Assembly (NCBI GenBank): GCA_022792535.1
Contig: JAAWBG010000022.1
Location: forward strand, 1 to 42,631
DNA length: 42,631 nucleotides
Source: Lachnospiraceae bacterium
Lineage (GTDB): Bacteria; Bacillota; Clostridia; Lachnospirales; Lachnospiraceae
Direction: 5' to 3'
The notes under the pieces are model-generated. The model was not told where the DNA came from, ran no database searches, and saw nothing but the letters and a program-made list of their open reading frames with translations. The position numbers were made by a program, and so were the translations under genes. Shown piece by piece: positions 32,363-42,621 of this stretch (position 1 is its first letter; each line of letters starts with the position of its first letter).

Positions 32363-34927
32363 ATGGGTATTATGAATAAAATGTTCGGGACGCATAGTGA
32401 GCGGGAGTTAAAAAGGGTGAATCCTACCGTGGAGAAGATTGAATCCTATCGTCCTGCTATGATGGAGATGTCTGAGGAACAGTTAAAGGACAAGACAAAA
32501 GAGTTCAAAAGAAGGCTGGAAGAGGGAGAAACTCTGGATCAGATACTGCCGGAAGCCTATGCAGTGGTACGGGAGGCGGCAAGGCGTACTTTGGGAATGG
32601 AACATTATCGTGTGCAGTTAATCGGCGGCGTGATTCTGCACCAGGGACGTATTGCAGAGATGAAGACCGGTGAAGGTAAGACCCTGGTGTCTACCCTGCC
32701 GGCGTATTTGAATGCATTGGAAGGAAAAGGCGTTCATATTGTCACAGTCAATGATTACCTAGCGCACCGTGATGCAGAGTGGATGGGAAAGGTACATGAA
32801 TTTCTTGGATTGACCGTAGGCGTTGTGCTGAATTCTATGGATAATGACGAACGCCGGGAAGCCTATAATTGCGATATTACTTATGTTACCAATAATGAAC
32901 TTGGATTTGACTACCTGCGTGACAACATGGTGATTTATAAAGAGCAGTTGGTACAGCGTGATCTGCATTATGCGATTATCGACGAGGTGGACTCTGTATT
33001 GATTGACGAGGCCCGGACTCCTTTGATCATTTCCGGCCAAAGCGGAAAGTCTACCAGTCTCTACGAAGCCTGCGATATTTTGGCGCGTCAGCTGGTGCGG
33101 GGAGAGGACATGCCGGAATTTTCTAAGATGGACGCTATTATGGGCGTGGAACAGGAGGAAACCGGAGACTTTATCGTCAATGAAAAGGACAAGGTTGTGA
33201 ACCTTACTGCAGAAGGTGTAAAAAAAGTAGAGCAGTTTTTCCGAATTGAAAATCTGGCCGATGCAGAGAACTTAGAGATTCAGCATAATGTGATTCTGGC
33301 CCTGCGCGCTCACAATCTGATGTTCCGTGACCAGGATTATGTGGTGCAGGATGAAAAAGTTCTGATTGTAGATGAATTTACAGGACGTATCATGCCGGGA
33401 AGACGGTATTCAGACGGCCTTCATCAGGCAATCGAGGCAAAAGAACATGTGAAGGTAAAGCGTGAGAGTAAAACCTTAGCAAATATTACTTTCCAGAATT
33501 TCTTTAATAAATATACGAAAAAGGCAGGCATGACAGGTACGGCCCTGACGGAGGAAAAGGAATTCCGGGATATTTACGGAATGGATGTTATTGAGATTCC
33601 AACCAATATGCCGGTGATCCGTGAAGATCTTCAGGATGCAGTTTATAAAACCAAAAAAGAAAAATTCCATGCAGTGGTAGAGGAGATTGAGAAGGCTCAT
33701 GAGAAGGGCCAGCCTGTTTTGGTGGGTACGATTACCATTGAGACTTCTGAACTGATCAGCGGAATGCTGAAGCGGAGAGGGATTCCCCACAAAGTGTTAA
33801 ATGCGAAGTTTCATGAGCTGGAAGCTGAGATTGTGGCAGAGGCAGGCCAGCATGGAGCAGTGACCATTGCCACGAATATGGCGGGACGTGGTACAGATAT
33901 CAAGCTGGATGAAGATGCAAAAGCGGCCGGAGGATTGAAGATTATTGGTACAGAGCGCCATGAGTCCAGACGTATTGACAATCAGCTGCGGGGACGTTCC
34001 GGACGTCAGGGCGATCCTGGAGAATCCCAGTTCTTTATCTCATTGGAAGACGATCTGATGCGGTTATTTGGATCAGAAAAGCTGATGGGCATGTTTAATA
34101 CCCTGGGGGTGCCGGAGAATGAACAGATTCAGCATAAAATGCTTACGAATGCCATTGAAAAAGCACAGATGAAGATTGAGAGCAATAACTTCGGAATCCG
34201 TAAGAATCTGCTGGAATACGATCAGGTCATGAATGAACAGAGAGAGATTATATACGCAGAACGGCGACGGGTTCTGGATGGAGAGAGTATGCGGGATGTG
34301 ATCTATAAAATGATCACAGACCGGGTAGAGAATACGGTAGATACCTGCATTTCTGCAGATCAAGACAGCAGTGAGTGGGACCTGAATGAATTGAATCAAT
34401 TATTGCTTCCGATTATTCCCTTGAAACCAGTGACACCGGAGGATGTGAAAGAGATTCAGGCAAATGAGTTGAAACACCGGCTGAAAGAACAGGCAGTGAA
34501 AGCTTATGAGATGAAAGAGGCAGAATTCCCAGAGCCGGAAGCTGTCCGTGAACTGGAACGTGTGGTACTGCTGAAAGTGATTGACCGAAAATGGATGGAT
34601 CATATTGATGATATGGATCAGCTTCGTCAGGGAATCGGCCTGCAGGCCTATGGTCAGCGTGATCCCCTGGTAGAATATAAGATGAGCGGTTATGATATGT
34701 TTGACGGTATGATTGCCAACATTCAGGAAGATACGGTCCGACTGTTGTTCCATGTGAGAATTGAACAGAAAGTAGAACGGGAGCAGGTAGCGAAAGTAAC
34801 AGGAACCAATCGAGATGAGTCTTTACAGAAAGGACCGAAGAAACGGGAATCTGCAAAAGTATATCCCAATGATCCCTGTCCTTGCGGCAGCGGCAAAAAG
34901 TATAAACAGTGCTGTGGAAGAAAATAG
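32363..34927 (+). CDS. secA: Preprotein translocase ATPase SecA
   Basis: The motor that pushes unfolded proteins through SecYEG. The 854-residue protein has Walker A MKTGEGKT near residue 100, the DEAD-like box [12 protein letters not shown], the second motor domain with [10 protein letters not shown] and [11 protein letters not shown], and the C-terminal zinc motif [14 protein letters not shown]. The ATG at 32363 is preferred because AGGAG is seven bases upstream; the ATG at 32357 is only one base from it. It stands alone with its own promoter and terminator. Confidence 0.97.
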   Translation: MGIMNKMFGTHSERELKRVNPTVEKIESYRPAMMEMSEEQLKDKTKEFKRRLEEGETLDQILPEAYAVVREAARRTLGMEHYRVQLIGGVILHQGRIAEMKTGEGKTLVSTLPAYLNALEGKGVHIVTVNDYLAHRDAEWMGKVHEFLGLTVGVVLNSMDNDERREAYNCDITYVTNNELGFDYLRDNMVIYKEQLVQRDLHYAIIDEVDSVLIDEARTPLIISGQSGKSTSLYEACDILARQLVRGEDMPEFSKMDAIMGVEQEETGDFIVNEKDKVVNLTAEGVKKVEQFFRIENLADAENLEIQHNVILALRAHNLMFRDQDYVVQDEKVLIVDEFTGRIMPGRRYSDGLHQAIEAKEHVKVKRESKTLANITFQNFFNKYTKKAGMTGTALTEEKEFRDIYGMDVIEIPTNMPVIREDLQDAVYKTKKEKFHAVVEEIEKAHEKGQPVLVGTITIETSELISGMLKRRGIPHKVLNAKFHELEAEIVAEAGQHGAVTIATNMAGRGTDIKLDEDAKAAGGLKIIGTERHESRRIDNQLRGRSGRQGDPGESQFFISLEDDLMRLFGSEKLMGMFNTLGVPENEQIQHKMLTNAIEKAQMKIESNNFGIRKNLLEYDQVMNEQREIIYAERRRVLDGESMRDVIYKMITDRVENTVDTCISADQDSSEWDLNELNQLLLPIIPLKPVTPEDVKEIQANELKHRLKEQAVKAYEMKEAEFPEPEAVRELERVVLLKVIDRKWMDHIDDMDQLRQGIGLQAYGQRDPLVEYKMSGYDMFDGMIANIQEDTVRLLFHVRIEQKVEREQVAKVTGTNRDESLQKGPKKRESAKVYPNDPCPCGSGKKYKQCCGRK

Positions 34928-35011
34928 AGATTTATTCCAATAAAGATTTGGGAATCAGAGGATTAATCACTATTTTTCTGCACCAGTGAGGAAGCGGCAG
35001 CATTTAATAAA

Positions 35012-35044
35012 ACAGACGTCGGAATGTCAGATGTCTGTTTTTTT
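35012..35044 (+). terminator. Terminator of secA
   Basis: ACAGACGTC (35012-35020) pairs with GATGTCTGT (35030-35038), one G-T pair, then a run of seven T. It begins 84 bases after the stop. Confidence 0.75.
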
Positions 35045-35128
35045 CTGGAAAAGAAAAACCGTTGGATTTTTCAGGAAAAACAGCCTATTTAAGATGGAGC
35101 ATATACTTTGATATTATGTGAGGAAATC

Positions 35129-35158
35129 TTGACTTTGATATGCCCTTCAAGGTACAAT
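35129..35158 (+). promoter_or_regulatory. Sigma-A promoter of the hybrid kinase operon
   Basis: TTGACT (35129-35134), 18 bases, TACAAT (35153-35158). ACTTTGATAT occurs at 35132 and again 27 bases upstream, a possible regulator site. Confidence 0.6.
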
Positions 35159-35201
35159 AAAAAAATAAAAGAGCTTTGGATTTTAGAAGGTGATTTATGA
35201 G

Positions 35202-37784
35202 ATGAAGAAGGAAAAGAGAGATGGAACAGGGAAAAAAATGACGTTGATTGTTCCTATTGTGCTGATTTTTTGTATTTTAGCCACTTTTGTATTCTATGTT
35301 GCAGGAAAAATCTCAAAGGAAATGTCGGCAGCGGCGGTAGATAATCTGACGGAAAGTCTGGATCTGATTCGGGGAACCATAGAGGCGATTCTGGGAAAGG
35401 AAGCAGAATTTCAGAAATTGATTGCCGCTGAAATAGAGACGATGGAGGACCCGGAAGAGTTTATCCAGTCTTATAACCGAAATGAAACCATGGTAAAGCT
35501 GTCCCTGGTTCCTGCCGGAGAAACAGAAGGAGTTTCAAATACAGGGGAAGTCCTGCATGTGGAGGATTTGGATTTTTCTGCTGGAAAAACAATAGAGGAT
35601 CTCCCTGTCTCAGAATCTTATCTGAATCATATGGGGGCCTGGGCTTACACTATGAAATGCCCGGTGTTTCAAAAAAACGGAGAAGCTGCGACTCTTTATA
35701 TAGAATATATTTATGAATCTTTTGATAAAATGCTGCCAAACAGATTCTATAATGGGAATGCCTCTCTTTATCTTATGGATGGAGACAATGAAAGGCTTGT
35801 ACTGAAGCCGAAAGGAATGGGAGAACGGGAAGCCGGACATGTGAATCTGGAAGATTTTTACCGTGCGAATCGTATATTGGAGGAAGAAGTAAAAAAGAAT
35901 GTCACAGAAAGCGTAAAAGCTGGAAAGAATGTGATGTTTTATCATGATATCCAAAAAAAGAAATCTCTGATCTATATGTGGGCAGTGAATGACGGGTCGA
36001 TTTATCTGATTGGATATGTGCCGATTGAAGCCATACAGCAGGAAGGCAGCGCTGTAAATCAGAATATTTTTATTGTGGTGTCTGTGATGCTGGTAGCTTT
36101 TTTGATTTGCTGCGCATTATATTTTTTGACTGAGAAACAACAGAAAAAAATCCGCAGAGAGCAGGAGCAGGAACGGGAAATACACAACAGACAGCTGGCG
36201 GAAGCTTTGCAGGCGGCGCAGGTGGCCAGCAAGTCTAAAACCATGTTCCTTTCTAATATGTCCCATGATATAAGAACGCCGATGAATGCTATTCTGGGAT
36301 TTACCACACTGCTTGCAAAGGATGTAGATCATCCTGAAAAGGTGCGGGAATATACGAAAAAGATTGCGGCGTCGGGGAAACATTTGCTCAGTTTGATCAA
36401 TGATGTATTGGATGTATCTAAGATCGAGAGTGGGAAGGTAGTGCTTACCATGGCTGAGTTTACCCTAAACAATATGGTGTCTTCCGTGGACGCTATTATC
36501 CGTCCGGCGGCCAAGGCGAAAAATCAGCAGTTTGAAGTAACGGTAACTGGAGTGAAAAATGAATGCCTTGTGGGAGACGAGACAAGGATGAACCAGATTT
36601 TGATCAACCTGCTCTCGAATGCAGTGAAATATACCCAGGAGGGAGGAAAGATCTGGTTTCGAATTATTGGGATGGAACAGCGTTCCAGTCAGTATGAACA
36701 TATTCGGATTGAAGTGGAGGACAATGGATATGGCATGACGCCAGAATATCTGGAAACGATTTTTGACGCATTTACCAGAGCAGAAAACAGTACCACAAAT
36801 AAAGTGCAGGGAACTGGACTGGGAATGGCTATCACAAAAAATATTGTAGAGCTGATGGGAGGAACCATACAGGTAGTCAGCGAGGTGGAGAAAGGTACTT
36901 TATTCACTGTAGAGCTGGAGCTGCGCATTCCAGAGGAAAAAGTGGATGAACAATTTTGGAAAAAATATGAAATTTCACGGATTTTGGTGGTGGACGATGA
37001 AGAGGATATCTGTAAAAATGTTCAGATATTGATGGATGATACAGGGGTTGTGGTAGACGCGTCTCTGAGCGGAGAAGAGGGAATCAGCCTGGTAGAGCAG
37101 GCTTGTGAGGAGAGGAATCCTTATCATGTGATCTTGTTAGATTGGAAAATGCCAAAGATGGATGGAATTGAGACTGCAAAACGGATCCGCAGTATAGTGT
37201 CCGAGCATATTCCAATTCTGTTTCTGACAGCGTATGATTGGGAGGATTTGAAGGAAGAAGCAGTTCAGGCGGGAATTGATGGATTTTTAGCAAAACCCTT
37301 TTTCGTATCTGCTTTGAAGGAAAAGATTTTGGAAGTCCACGCAGAATTGGATGATGAGAAGATAATAGAAAATTCAGGGAATAGCAGTTTGGAAGGATAC
37401 CATTTTCTTGTAGCAGAAGATAATGAGATCAATGCAGAGATTTTAGCCCAGCTTTTGGAGCTGGAAGGAGCTTCCTGTGAGATTGCGGAAGACGGTCAGG
37501 CAACTTTAGAGCAGTTTAAAAATGCGGCTCCGGGTAAGTTTGACGCTATTTTAATGGATGTTCAGATGCCGAATATGAATGGCTATGAGACCACGAAAGC
37601 AATTCGCGCTTTGAACCGCCAGGATGCAGAGATAGTGCCGATCATTGCTATGACAGCCAACGCCTTTGCAGAGGATGTGAGGGATGCTTTGGATGCAGGT
37701 ATGAACGCTCATATTGCAAAACCGGTTGATATGGATCTGCTGAAGAAAACGGTAAGCCAATATATAGAAAGGAATAAGAAATGA
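35202..37784 (+). CDS. Hybrid sensor histidine kinase with two receiver domains
   Basis: An 860-residue protein. Membrane helix 1 (about 14-36) and helix 2 (about 288-310) enclose an extracytoplasmic sensor of about 250 residues, probably Cache-like. HisKA has the histidine near 353 in SNMSHDIRTPMNAILGF; the ATPase domain shows DNGYGMT and GTGLGMAITKNI. Receiver 1 (about 590-710) has the aspartate in VILLDWKMPKMDG, and receiver 2 (about 730-855) in AILMDVQMPNMNG. No DNA-binding output is present, so it signals to other partners. ATG 35202 follows GAAGGTG. Its stop overlaps the next gene by four bases (ATGA), so it is co-translated with a solute-binding lipoprotein. Confidence 0.93.
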   Translation: MKKEKRDGTGKKMTLIVPIVLIFCILATFVFYVAGKISKEMSAAAVDNLTESLDLIRGTIEAILGKEAEFQKLIAAEIETMEDPEEFIQSYNRNETMVKLSLVPAGETEGVSNTGEVLHVEDLDFSAGKTIEDLPVSESYLNHMGAWAYTMKCPVFQKNGEAATLYIEYIYESFDKMLPNRFYNGNASLYLMDGDNERLVLKPKGMGEREAGHVNLEDFYRANRILEEEVKKNVTESVKAGKNVMFYHDIQKKKSLIYMWAVNDGSIYLIGYVPIEAIQQEGSAVNQNIFIVVSVMLVAFLICCALYFLTEKQQKKIRREQEQEREIHNRQLAEALQAAQVASKSKTMFLSNMSHDIRTPMNAILGFTTLLAKDVDHPEKVREYTKKIAASGKHLLSLINDVLDVSKIESGKVVLTMAEFTLNNMVSSVDAIIRPAAKAKNQQFEVTVTGVKNECLVGDETRMNQILINLLSNAVKYTQEGGKIWFRIIGMEQRSSQYEHIRIEVEDNGYGMTPEYLETIFDAFTRAENSTTNKVQGTGLGMAITKNIVELMGGTIQVVSEVEKGTLFTVELELRIPEEKVDEQFWKKYEISRILVVDDEEDICKNVQILMDDTGVVVDASLSGEEGISLVEQACEERNPYHVILLDWKMPKMDGIETAKRIRSIVSEHIPILFLTAYDWEDLKEEAVQAGIDGFLAKPFFVSALKEKILEVHAELDDEKIIENSGNSSLEGYHFLVAEDNEINAEILAQLLELEGASCEIAEDGQATLEQFKNAAPGKFDAILMDVQMPNMNGYETTKAIRALNRQDAEIVPIIAMTANAFAEDVRDALDAGMNAHIAKPVDMDLLKKTVSQYIERNKK

Positions 37785-39094
37785 GAAAATGGATTTATAA
37801 AATATCTGCTGTTTTTCTGGCAGGGGCGATAGCTGCAGCAGCAGGAGCCTGTGGACCAAATAGCAGCACTTTAGAAAAGAATCTTGCGGATGAAAAAGAC
37901 TCCAATATGAAAACAGTTTTATTGTTTGCGCCAATGGAAAAGTCAGATCCAGATAATGAAAATATTTCAAGAACGGCTTTTGACATCACAGTGGGAATGG
38001 CGGAAGAAAAACTGGGAGTAACGGTGGAATATAGAACTTATACAGCAGAGAATTACCAGGAAAAAACCTATGATGAAGTGACTTTGGACCGGGTTCGAAA
38101 CGATATGGACGATTTTTATCTATTGAATCCGGACACGATTCAGATTTTGGGAGAAGAAGGAGAGCTGGTGGATCTGTCTGTGTTAGACAGCGCAAAAAAC
38201 CTGAGAGAAGTAGTAAAGACAGCCAATACAGTAGATGGAAAGCTGGTGTCGATTCCCCAGGAAGTGGTAGTATATGGCCTGTTTGTGAACAAGGATATGT
38301 TTGATAAATACAATCTGGAACTGCCTGATACGCCAGAAGACATGTTGGAATGCTGCAGGGTATTTAAAGAAAATGGCATTGAAACTCCTATTGGTGCAAA
38401 CCGCTGGTGGCTGGAAAATTTTGTATTTGCTCAGGCATATGCAGACTTGTACAACGGAGAAAATACGGAGCAGGAGATTGCCGCATTGAACAGCGGAGAA
38501 GCAAAATACAGCGACTACATGCGCCCAGGTTTTGAGTATCTGAAAGAATTAATGGAAAAAGGCTATATTGATGCAGAGAAGGCATACACTTATGAAGCGA
38601 TTGAAGGGGAAGGACCGGATTTTCTGGCTCAGAAAACACCCATCGTTATGGCTTATTGGGGCGCGGCAAATGCAGACACTGCTTATGGGAAGCCAGATTT
38701 TAACATGCAGGTGATCGGATTTCCAAGCAAACGCGGCCAGATGCCGGTTGTGTCCATAACGGGTTTTAGTGTCAGCGTAAATGCAGAGCATATGGAGGAC
38801 ACCATGAATGTGCTGGATGTGATGCTTTCTGACGAGGCCCTTCAGGTATATACAGAGACCAACAAAGTGATTTCTCCCTCTAAAAATGTACAGGTGGATT
38901 GTATTGAGGCGTTAAAGCCTTTAAATGATCGTGTAAATGACAATGTTTATGTGCTGGGGTCCAACGCTAATATGAAAGTGGAACAATGGGGGAATACCTG
39001 CAATATTGTATCTAAGCTGCTAAATGGAGCTTCTGTGGAGGAATGCATGGCAGAATTTGACCGGCTGCAGGAAGAGTCTTTGAAAGAGGAATAG
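37781..39094 (+). CDS. Extracellular solute-binding lipoprotein (ABC family 1)
   Basis: A 437-residue lipoprotein. The signal peptide ends in the lipobox AGAC with C24. The mature part has the bilobal solute-binding fold of sugar-type (family 1) proteins: YGLFVNKDMFDKYNLELPDTPEDM is the usual hinge region, and FVFAQAYADLYNG and PIVMAYWGAAN fit the C-lobe. ATG 37781 overlaps the hybrid kinase stop. No permease or ATPase gene is near, so it may present its ligand to the kinase sensor instead of to an importer. The ligand is unknown. Confidence 0.88.
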   Translation: MRKWIYKISAVFLAGAIAAAAGACGPNSSTLEKNLADEKDSNMKTVLLFAPMEKSDPDNENISRTAFDITVGMAEEKLGVTVEYRTYTAENYQEKTYDEVTLDRVRNDMDDFYLLNPDTIQILGEEGELVDLSVLDSAKNLREVVKTANTVDGKLVSIPQEVVVYGLFVNKDMFDKYNLELPDTPEDMLECCRVFKENGIETPIGANRWWLENFVFAQAYADLYNGENTEQEIAALNSGEAKYSDYMRPGFEYLKELMEKGYIDAEKAYTYEAIEGEGPDFLAQKTPIVMAYWGAANADTAYGKPDFNMQVIGFPSKRGQMPVVSITGFSVSVNAEHMEDTMNVLDVMLSDEALQVYTETNKVISPSKNVQVDCIEALKPLNDRVNDNVYVLGSNANMKVEQWGNTCNIVSKLLNGASVEECMAEFDRLQEESLKEE

Positions 39095-39192
39095 CTGCTG
39101 TCCTGCTGAAAATGCGCTGGATATTGTGAAAACTGAGAAATGATTGGGAAGCAGATTTTATGTAGTTTATGATGTTTTCATTAAAAAATAGG

Positions 39193-39245
39193 AAAAGAGT
39201 ACAGAATAAAAAGAACAAAAGTTCTGATTTTCCTGTACTTTTTTG
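39193..39245 (+). terminator. Terminator after the first solute-binding protein
   Basis: AGTACAG (39198-39204) pairs with CTGTACT (39233-39239), inside it AGAAC-AAAA-GTTCT, then TTTTTT. A closely related hairpin is at 42583-42621. Confidence 0.65.
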
Positions 39246-39316
39246 CCTTATATGTTATATCAAAAAATATTTATAATAATGTGGATAAAAATGACAGAAT
39301 GAGAGGTTGAAACATT

Positions 39317-40606
39317 ATGAGCAAAAGATTAGGCATGTTTTTTACAGCCATGGTAGTGACTATTGTGTTGTCAGGATGTGCCCAAGCAGGAAAAGAGGGC
39401 AAGATTACAAATTCTGACTCTGCATTAAAAAATGACGAGAAAAATATTGATGAGACAAAAATACAGCAAAAAAGCGAAGATGTAGAACTGATCCTTTGGG
39501 GCGCAGAAGAAGACGAAGCGCTTTTACAGGAAATGATAGAAAGTTTTCAGGAAGAATACAAAGGACAGGCAAATTTCAATATCACATTTGCAGCTCAAAG
39601 CGAAGCAGGCTGCAAAGACGCTTTGCTGGCAGATTTGGAAGCCGGAGCCGATGTTTTTGCATTTGCCGATGATCAGTTGAATGCTCTTGTAGCGGCAGGG
39701 GCTTTGGAACCCATAGAAAATGCGGATCAGCTCAAGTCAGAAAATCTGCCTGGTTCTATAGAAGCCGCTTCTGTTGGGGATGTTTTATACGCTTATCCTT
39801 TGACAGCGGACAACGGCTACTTCCTGTATTACAATAAACAGTATTTTAATCAGGAAGATGTAAAAACTTTTGACCGCATACTGCAGATTGCGGAAGAAAA
39901 CCAAAAAAGAGTTACGATGGACTGGTCTTCTGCGTGGTATGTATACGCTTTTTTCGGCAATACCGATTTGGAAGTCGGGCTAAATGATGACGGAATTACA
40001 AATTACTGTACCTGGAATGGAACAGATGGAGATATCAAAGGGGTAGATGTTGCCAATGCCATGCTTTCGATTGCCAGCAGCCCTGCCTTTTTGAGCACAG
40101 AAGAGTCTGGCTTTCTTGCAGGAATTCAGGATGGCTCCGTAATTGCAGGAGTGAGCGGCGTATGGAATGCGGTTGCCATGAAAGATACGCTGGGGGAGAA
40201 TTATGGCGCCGCAAAACTTCCTACTTATACCTGTACAGACAGACAAATACAAATGGCTTCTTTTTCTGGTTATAAATTAATTGGGGTGAATGCCTATTCC
40301 AAACAGTATGAATGGGCATCACGACTGGCAGAATGGATTTCCAATGAAGAAAACCAGCAGCTTCGTTTTGAAATGCGTGGTCAGGGGCCCGCCAACATAA
40401 ACGCCGCCGCATCTGCCGATGTGCAGGATTCCCCTGCTATTACTGCATTGATTGAACAGTCGGAATATTCCTGTCTGCAGCGAATCGGAAGCAATTTCTG
40501 GGATCCGGTATCAGTATTTGCCGCAAACATGGCTGCTGGAAATCCAGAAGGAAAAGAATTGCAGGAACAGCTTGATGTAATGGTGGAAGGGATTACCGCA
40601 CCATAG
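39317..40606 (+). CDS. Second extracellular solute-binding lipoprotein
   Basis: A 429-residue lipoprotein with lipobox LSGC (C21), followed by a charged linker. The mature part starts VELILWGAEEDEALLQEMIE and contains DVFAFADDQLNALVAAGALEP and YPLTADNGYFLYYNKQYF, typical of maltose/sugar-type binding proteins. It is only distantly similar to the preceding lipoprotein. GAGAGG lies before the ATG; a TATAAT is at 39272-39277, with a poor -35. The chemoreceptor gene follows 37 bases later, so the pair is probably co-transcribed: a binding protein feeding a chemoreceptor. The ligand is unknown. Confidence 0.88.
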   Translation: MSKRLGMFFTAMVVTIVLSGCAQAGKEGKITNSDSALKNDEKNIDETKIQQKSEDVELILWGAEEDEALLQEMIESFQEEYKGQANFNITFAAQSEAGCKDALLADLEAGADVFAFADDQLNALVAAGALEPIENADQLKSENLPGSIEAASVGDVLYAYPLTADNGYFLYYNKQYFNQEDVKTFDRILQIAEENQKRVTMDWSSAWYVYAFFGNTDLEVGLNDDGITNYCTWNGTDGDIKGVDVANAMLSIASSPAFLSTEESGFLAGIQDGSVIAGVSGVWNAVAMKDTLGENYGAAKLPTYTCTDRQIQMASFSGYKLIGVNAYSKQYEWASRLAEWISNEENQQLRFEMRGQGPANINAAASADVQDSPAITALIEQSEYSCLQRIGSNFWDPVSVFAANMAAGNPEGKELQEQLDVMVEGITAP

Positions 40607-40642
40607 AAAAGATATCTATTTTGTCTGGAGGATATAGGGATT

Positions 40643-42229
40643 ATGAAGAAAAAATGGAACATCAAATATCGATTAATATTACCCATTGTTCTGCTGGGAA
40701 TGGTAGCGCTTATATCAAATCTCCTTGCCGTTTCCAATATCAAAAACGTCAATGACAATGCCGCCAATATCGCGGACAACTATATGGAAGGAAAAACCCA
40801 GCTGGCAAAACTCCGCCAGTCTGTTATGAACATACATAAATTGGCGTTGTCCCATATTGTGGCTACAGATTATAATACGATGATTACCCTTGTAAATGAT
40901 ATCAAAGAAGAAGAAAAAAAACTGGACGATATGCTGACCAAGTATGAGATTTACATTACCGATGACGACAGAGAAACTTATAATGCTCTGCTTTCTGACT
41001 ATGATTCACTAAAACACTCTCTTGTTTTTCTCGTATGTGCCAGCGCGTCTGGAAAAACACAGGATGCTTATGCCTGCGCCAATGGTGATGTGGCGTCTTT
41101 CAGCACCGCAGTTGAAAACAATATCGCTCTTTTGGACGATTCCATCAGCAGCCGGACAACTCAGGCAAGAGAACAGCTTTCTTCTGTTTACCTTAGTTCT
41201 ATGATTACGAACGGTGTATCCGCTCTTGTCTGCATGATACTTGTATTTATCACAATTTCTCTTATCCTGAGATCCGTTGTGAAGCCGATTAAAAATATTT
41301 TAGAGACACTTCGGGGAAGTTCCGGGCGTATTAGCAGCGTGGTTGATGAAGTTTTATCGCGGACACAGACTTCCAGCAAAAGCGCCACGGATTTATCTGC
41401 TCTTGCTGAAGAACTGTCGGCAACAATTCAGGAAGTGGCAAATAATACTTTCCATATCAATCAAAATGCCAAAAATGTGCAGCAGGATGCAGAAAGTATG
41501 GCTGAGGAATGCGGAAAAATCACTTCCTACTGCAATGAAATGAACACACGGGCTGAAGAAATGGGACAATCTGCCCAAGTAAGCTTGAATAACACCAACG
41601 TCAAAATAAAAGAAATTTTAGATGTTCTAAATGAAGCCATCGGAGGAAGCCGCAGCGTGGATCAGGTAAACAGTCTTACCCATGATATTTTAGAAATTTC
41701 TTCCCAGACAAACTTGATTGCCTTAAACGCTTCCGTTGAAGCGGCAAGAGCCGGGGAAGCAGGAAAAGGCTTTGCTGTAGTAGCAGAAGAAATTCGTCAG
41801 CTTGCAGCCTCCAGCAGTGAAACGGCAAACCGTATTCAAAAGATCAATGGAACGGTAACCCATGCTGTATACAAACTTTCTGAAAGTTCCCAAAATCTTG
41901 TGGATTACATTGAGGAGTCTATTTTGAAAGAATTTCTTTCCTTTGTTGCCTGCGGACAGCAATACCAAGATGATGCCGCTTATATCCGCCAGGCTATGGC
42001 TGCATTTAACGCCAACACTGACCGTTTGAGGGTTTCCATGGCAGAAATCGTGACGTCCATAGAAACAATTACAAAAGCTATTGACGACGGGGCTTTTGGT
42101 ATTTCCGGCGTCGCGGACAGCGCTCAGCATTTGGTAATAGATATGACGGAAATCACAAGCCGCATAGACGTAAACCATAAGGTGGCGGCCGAATTAGAGA
42201 AAGAAACTATAACTTTTGCTAATTTGTAA
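40643..42229 (+). CDS. Methyl-accepting chemotaxis protein
   Basis: A 528-residue receptor. Helix 1 (about 10-30) and helix 2 (about 188-212) enclose a four-helix-bundle sensor of about 155 residues. A HAMP region starts at [12 protein letters not shown]. The signalling tip is near residues 355-400: [35 protein letters not shown] (key stretch [13 protein letters not shown]). The C-terminal half is a long coiled coil with Q/E methylation-type sites. There is no NWETF-like CheR tether at the end. GGAGG precedes the ATG. It couples ligand sensing to CheA; none of the che or flagellar genes is in this window. Confidence 0.93.
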   Translation: MKKKWNIKYRLILPIVLLGMVALISNLLAVSNIKNVNDNAANIADNYMEGKTQLAKLRQSVMNIHKLALSHIVATDYNTMITLVNDIKEEEKKLDDMLTKYEIYITDDDRETYNALLSDYDSLKHSLVFLVCASASGKTQDAYACANGDVASFSTAVENNIALLDDSISSRTTQAREQLSSVYLSSMITNGVSALVCMILVFITISLILRSVVKPIKNILETLRGSSGRISSVVDEVLSRTQTSSKSATDLSALAEELSATIQEVANNTFHINQNAKNVQQDAESMAEECGKITSYCNEMNTRAEEMGQSAQVSLNNTNVKIKEILDVLNEAIGGSRSVDQVNSLTHDILEISSQTNLIALNASVEAARAGEAGKGFAVVAEEIRQLAASSSETANRIQKINGTVTHAVYKLSESSQNLVDYIEESILKEFLSFVACGQQYQDDAAYIRQAMAAFNANTDRLRVSMAEIVTSIETITKAIDDGAFGISGVADSAQHLVIDMTEITSRIDVNHKVAAELEKETITFANL

Positions 42230-42240
42230 TAGAAATAACA

Positions 42241-42406
42241 CTAGTGTCTTGTCTCGTTGATAATTAGCCGAACTCACTTGTCTATTTGCCTATCTGCCGT
42301 GTTAGATTTTTTAGCCGTAGCCACCGCTGCGCCGTCGAAAATCCGCCTTACAGATGAACAAATATCCTGCGCGATTTCACTAAATATCAACGAGACAAGA
42401 CACTAG
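42241..42406. mobile_element. MITE-like element with 21-base terminal inverted repeats
   Basis: The left end, CTAGTGTCTTGTCTCGTTGA then T (42241-42261), is the exact complement of the right end (42386-42406); matching continues with few differences to about 27 bases. The element is 166 bases long and has no coding frame. It lies 11 bases after the chemoreceptor stop, between that gene and its terminator at 42416. The CTAG at both tips may be part of the target site. It would need a transposase supplied from elsewhere. Confidence 0.75.
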
Positions 42407-42415
42407 AGTCATTGC

Positions 42416-42445
42416 CTCAGATCATGCATCATAATCTGAGTTTTT
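42416..42445 (+). terminator. Terminator of the chemoreceptor gene, split off by the MITE
   Basis: CTCAGAT (42416-42422) pairs with ATCTGAG (42434-42440), then five T. The MITE separates it from the gene it presumably serves. Confidence 0.65.
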
Positions 42446-42582
42446 CTAAAGCTATTTATGATGAGAATCAATAAGAAAAATATGTAAATAAAGTTGTTGA
42501 AGAAATTTTCAGAAATATGGAGTAGAAAGGAATTGGACTGGCAGAGATAGAATGGAATACGAATCATAAAAAGATATAAAAA

Positions 42583-42621
42583 AGTACAGAACAAAAGTTC
42601 GATTTTGGTCTGTACTTTTTT
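42583..42621 (+). terminator. Second copy of the GTACAG terminator
   Basis: AGTACAGA (42583-42590) pairs with TCTGTACT (42609-42616), with AGAACAAAAGTTC at the start of the loop and seven T after. It is a near repeat of 39193-39245. The stretch from 42446 to here shows no recognisable gene. Confidence 0.6.
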
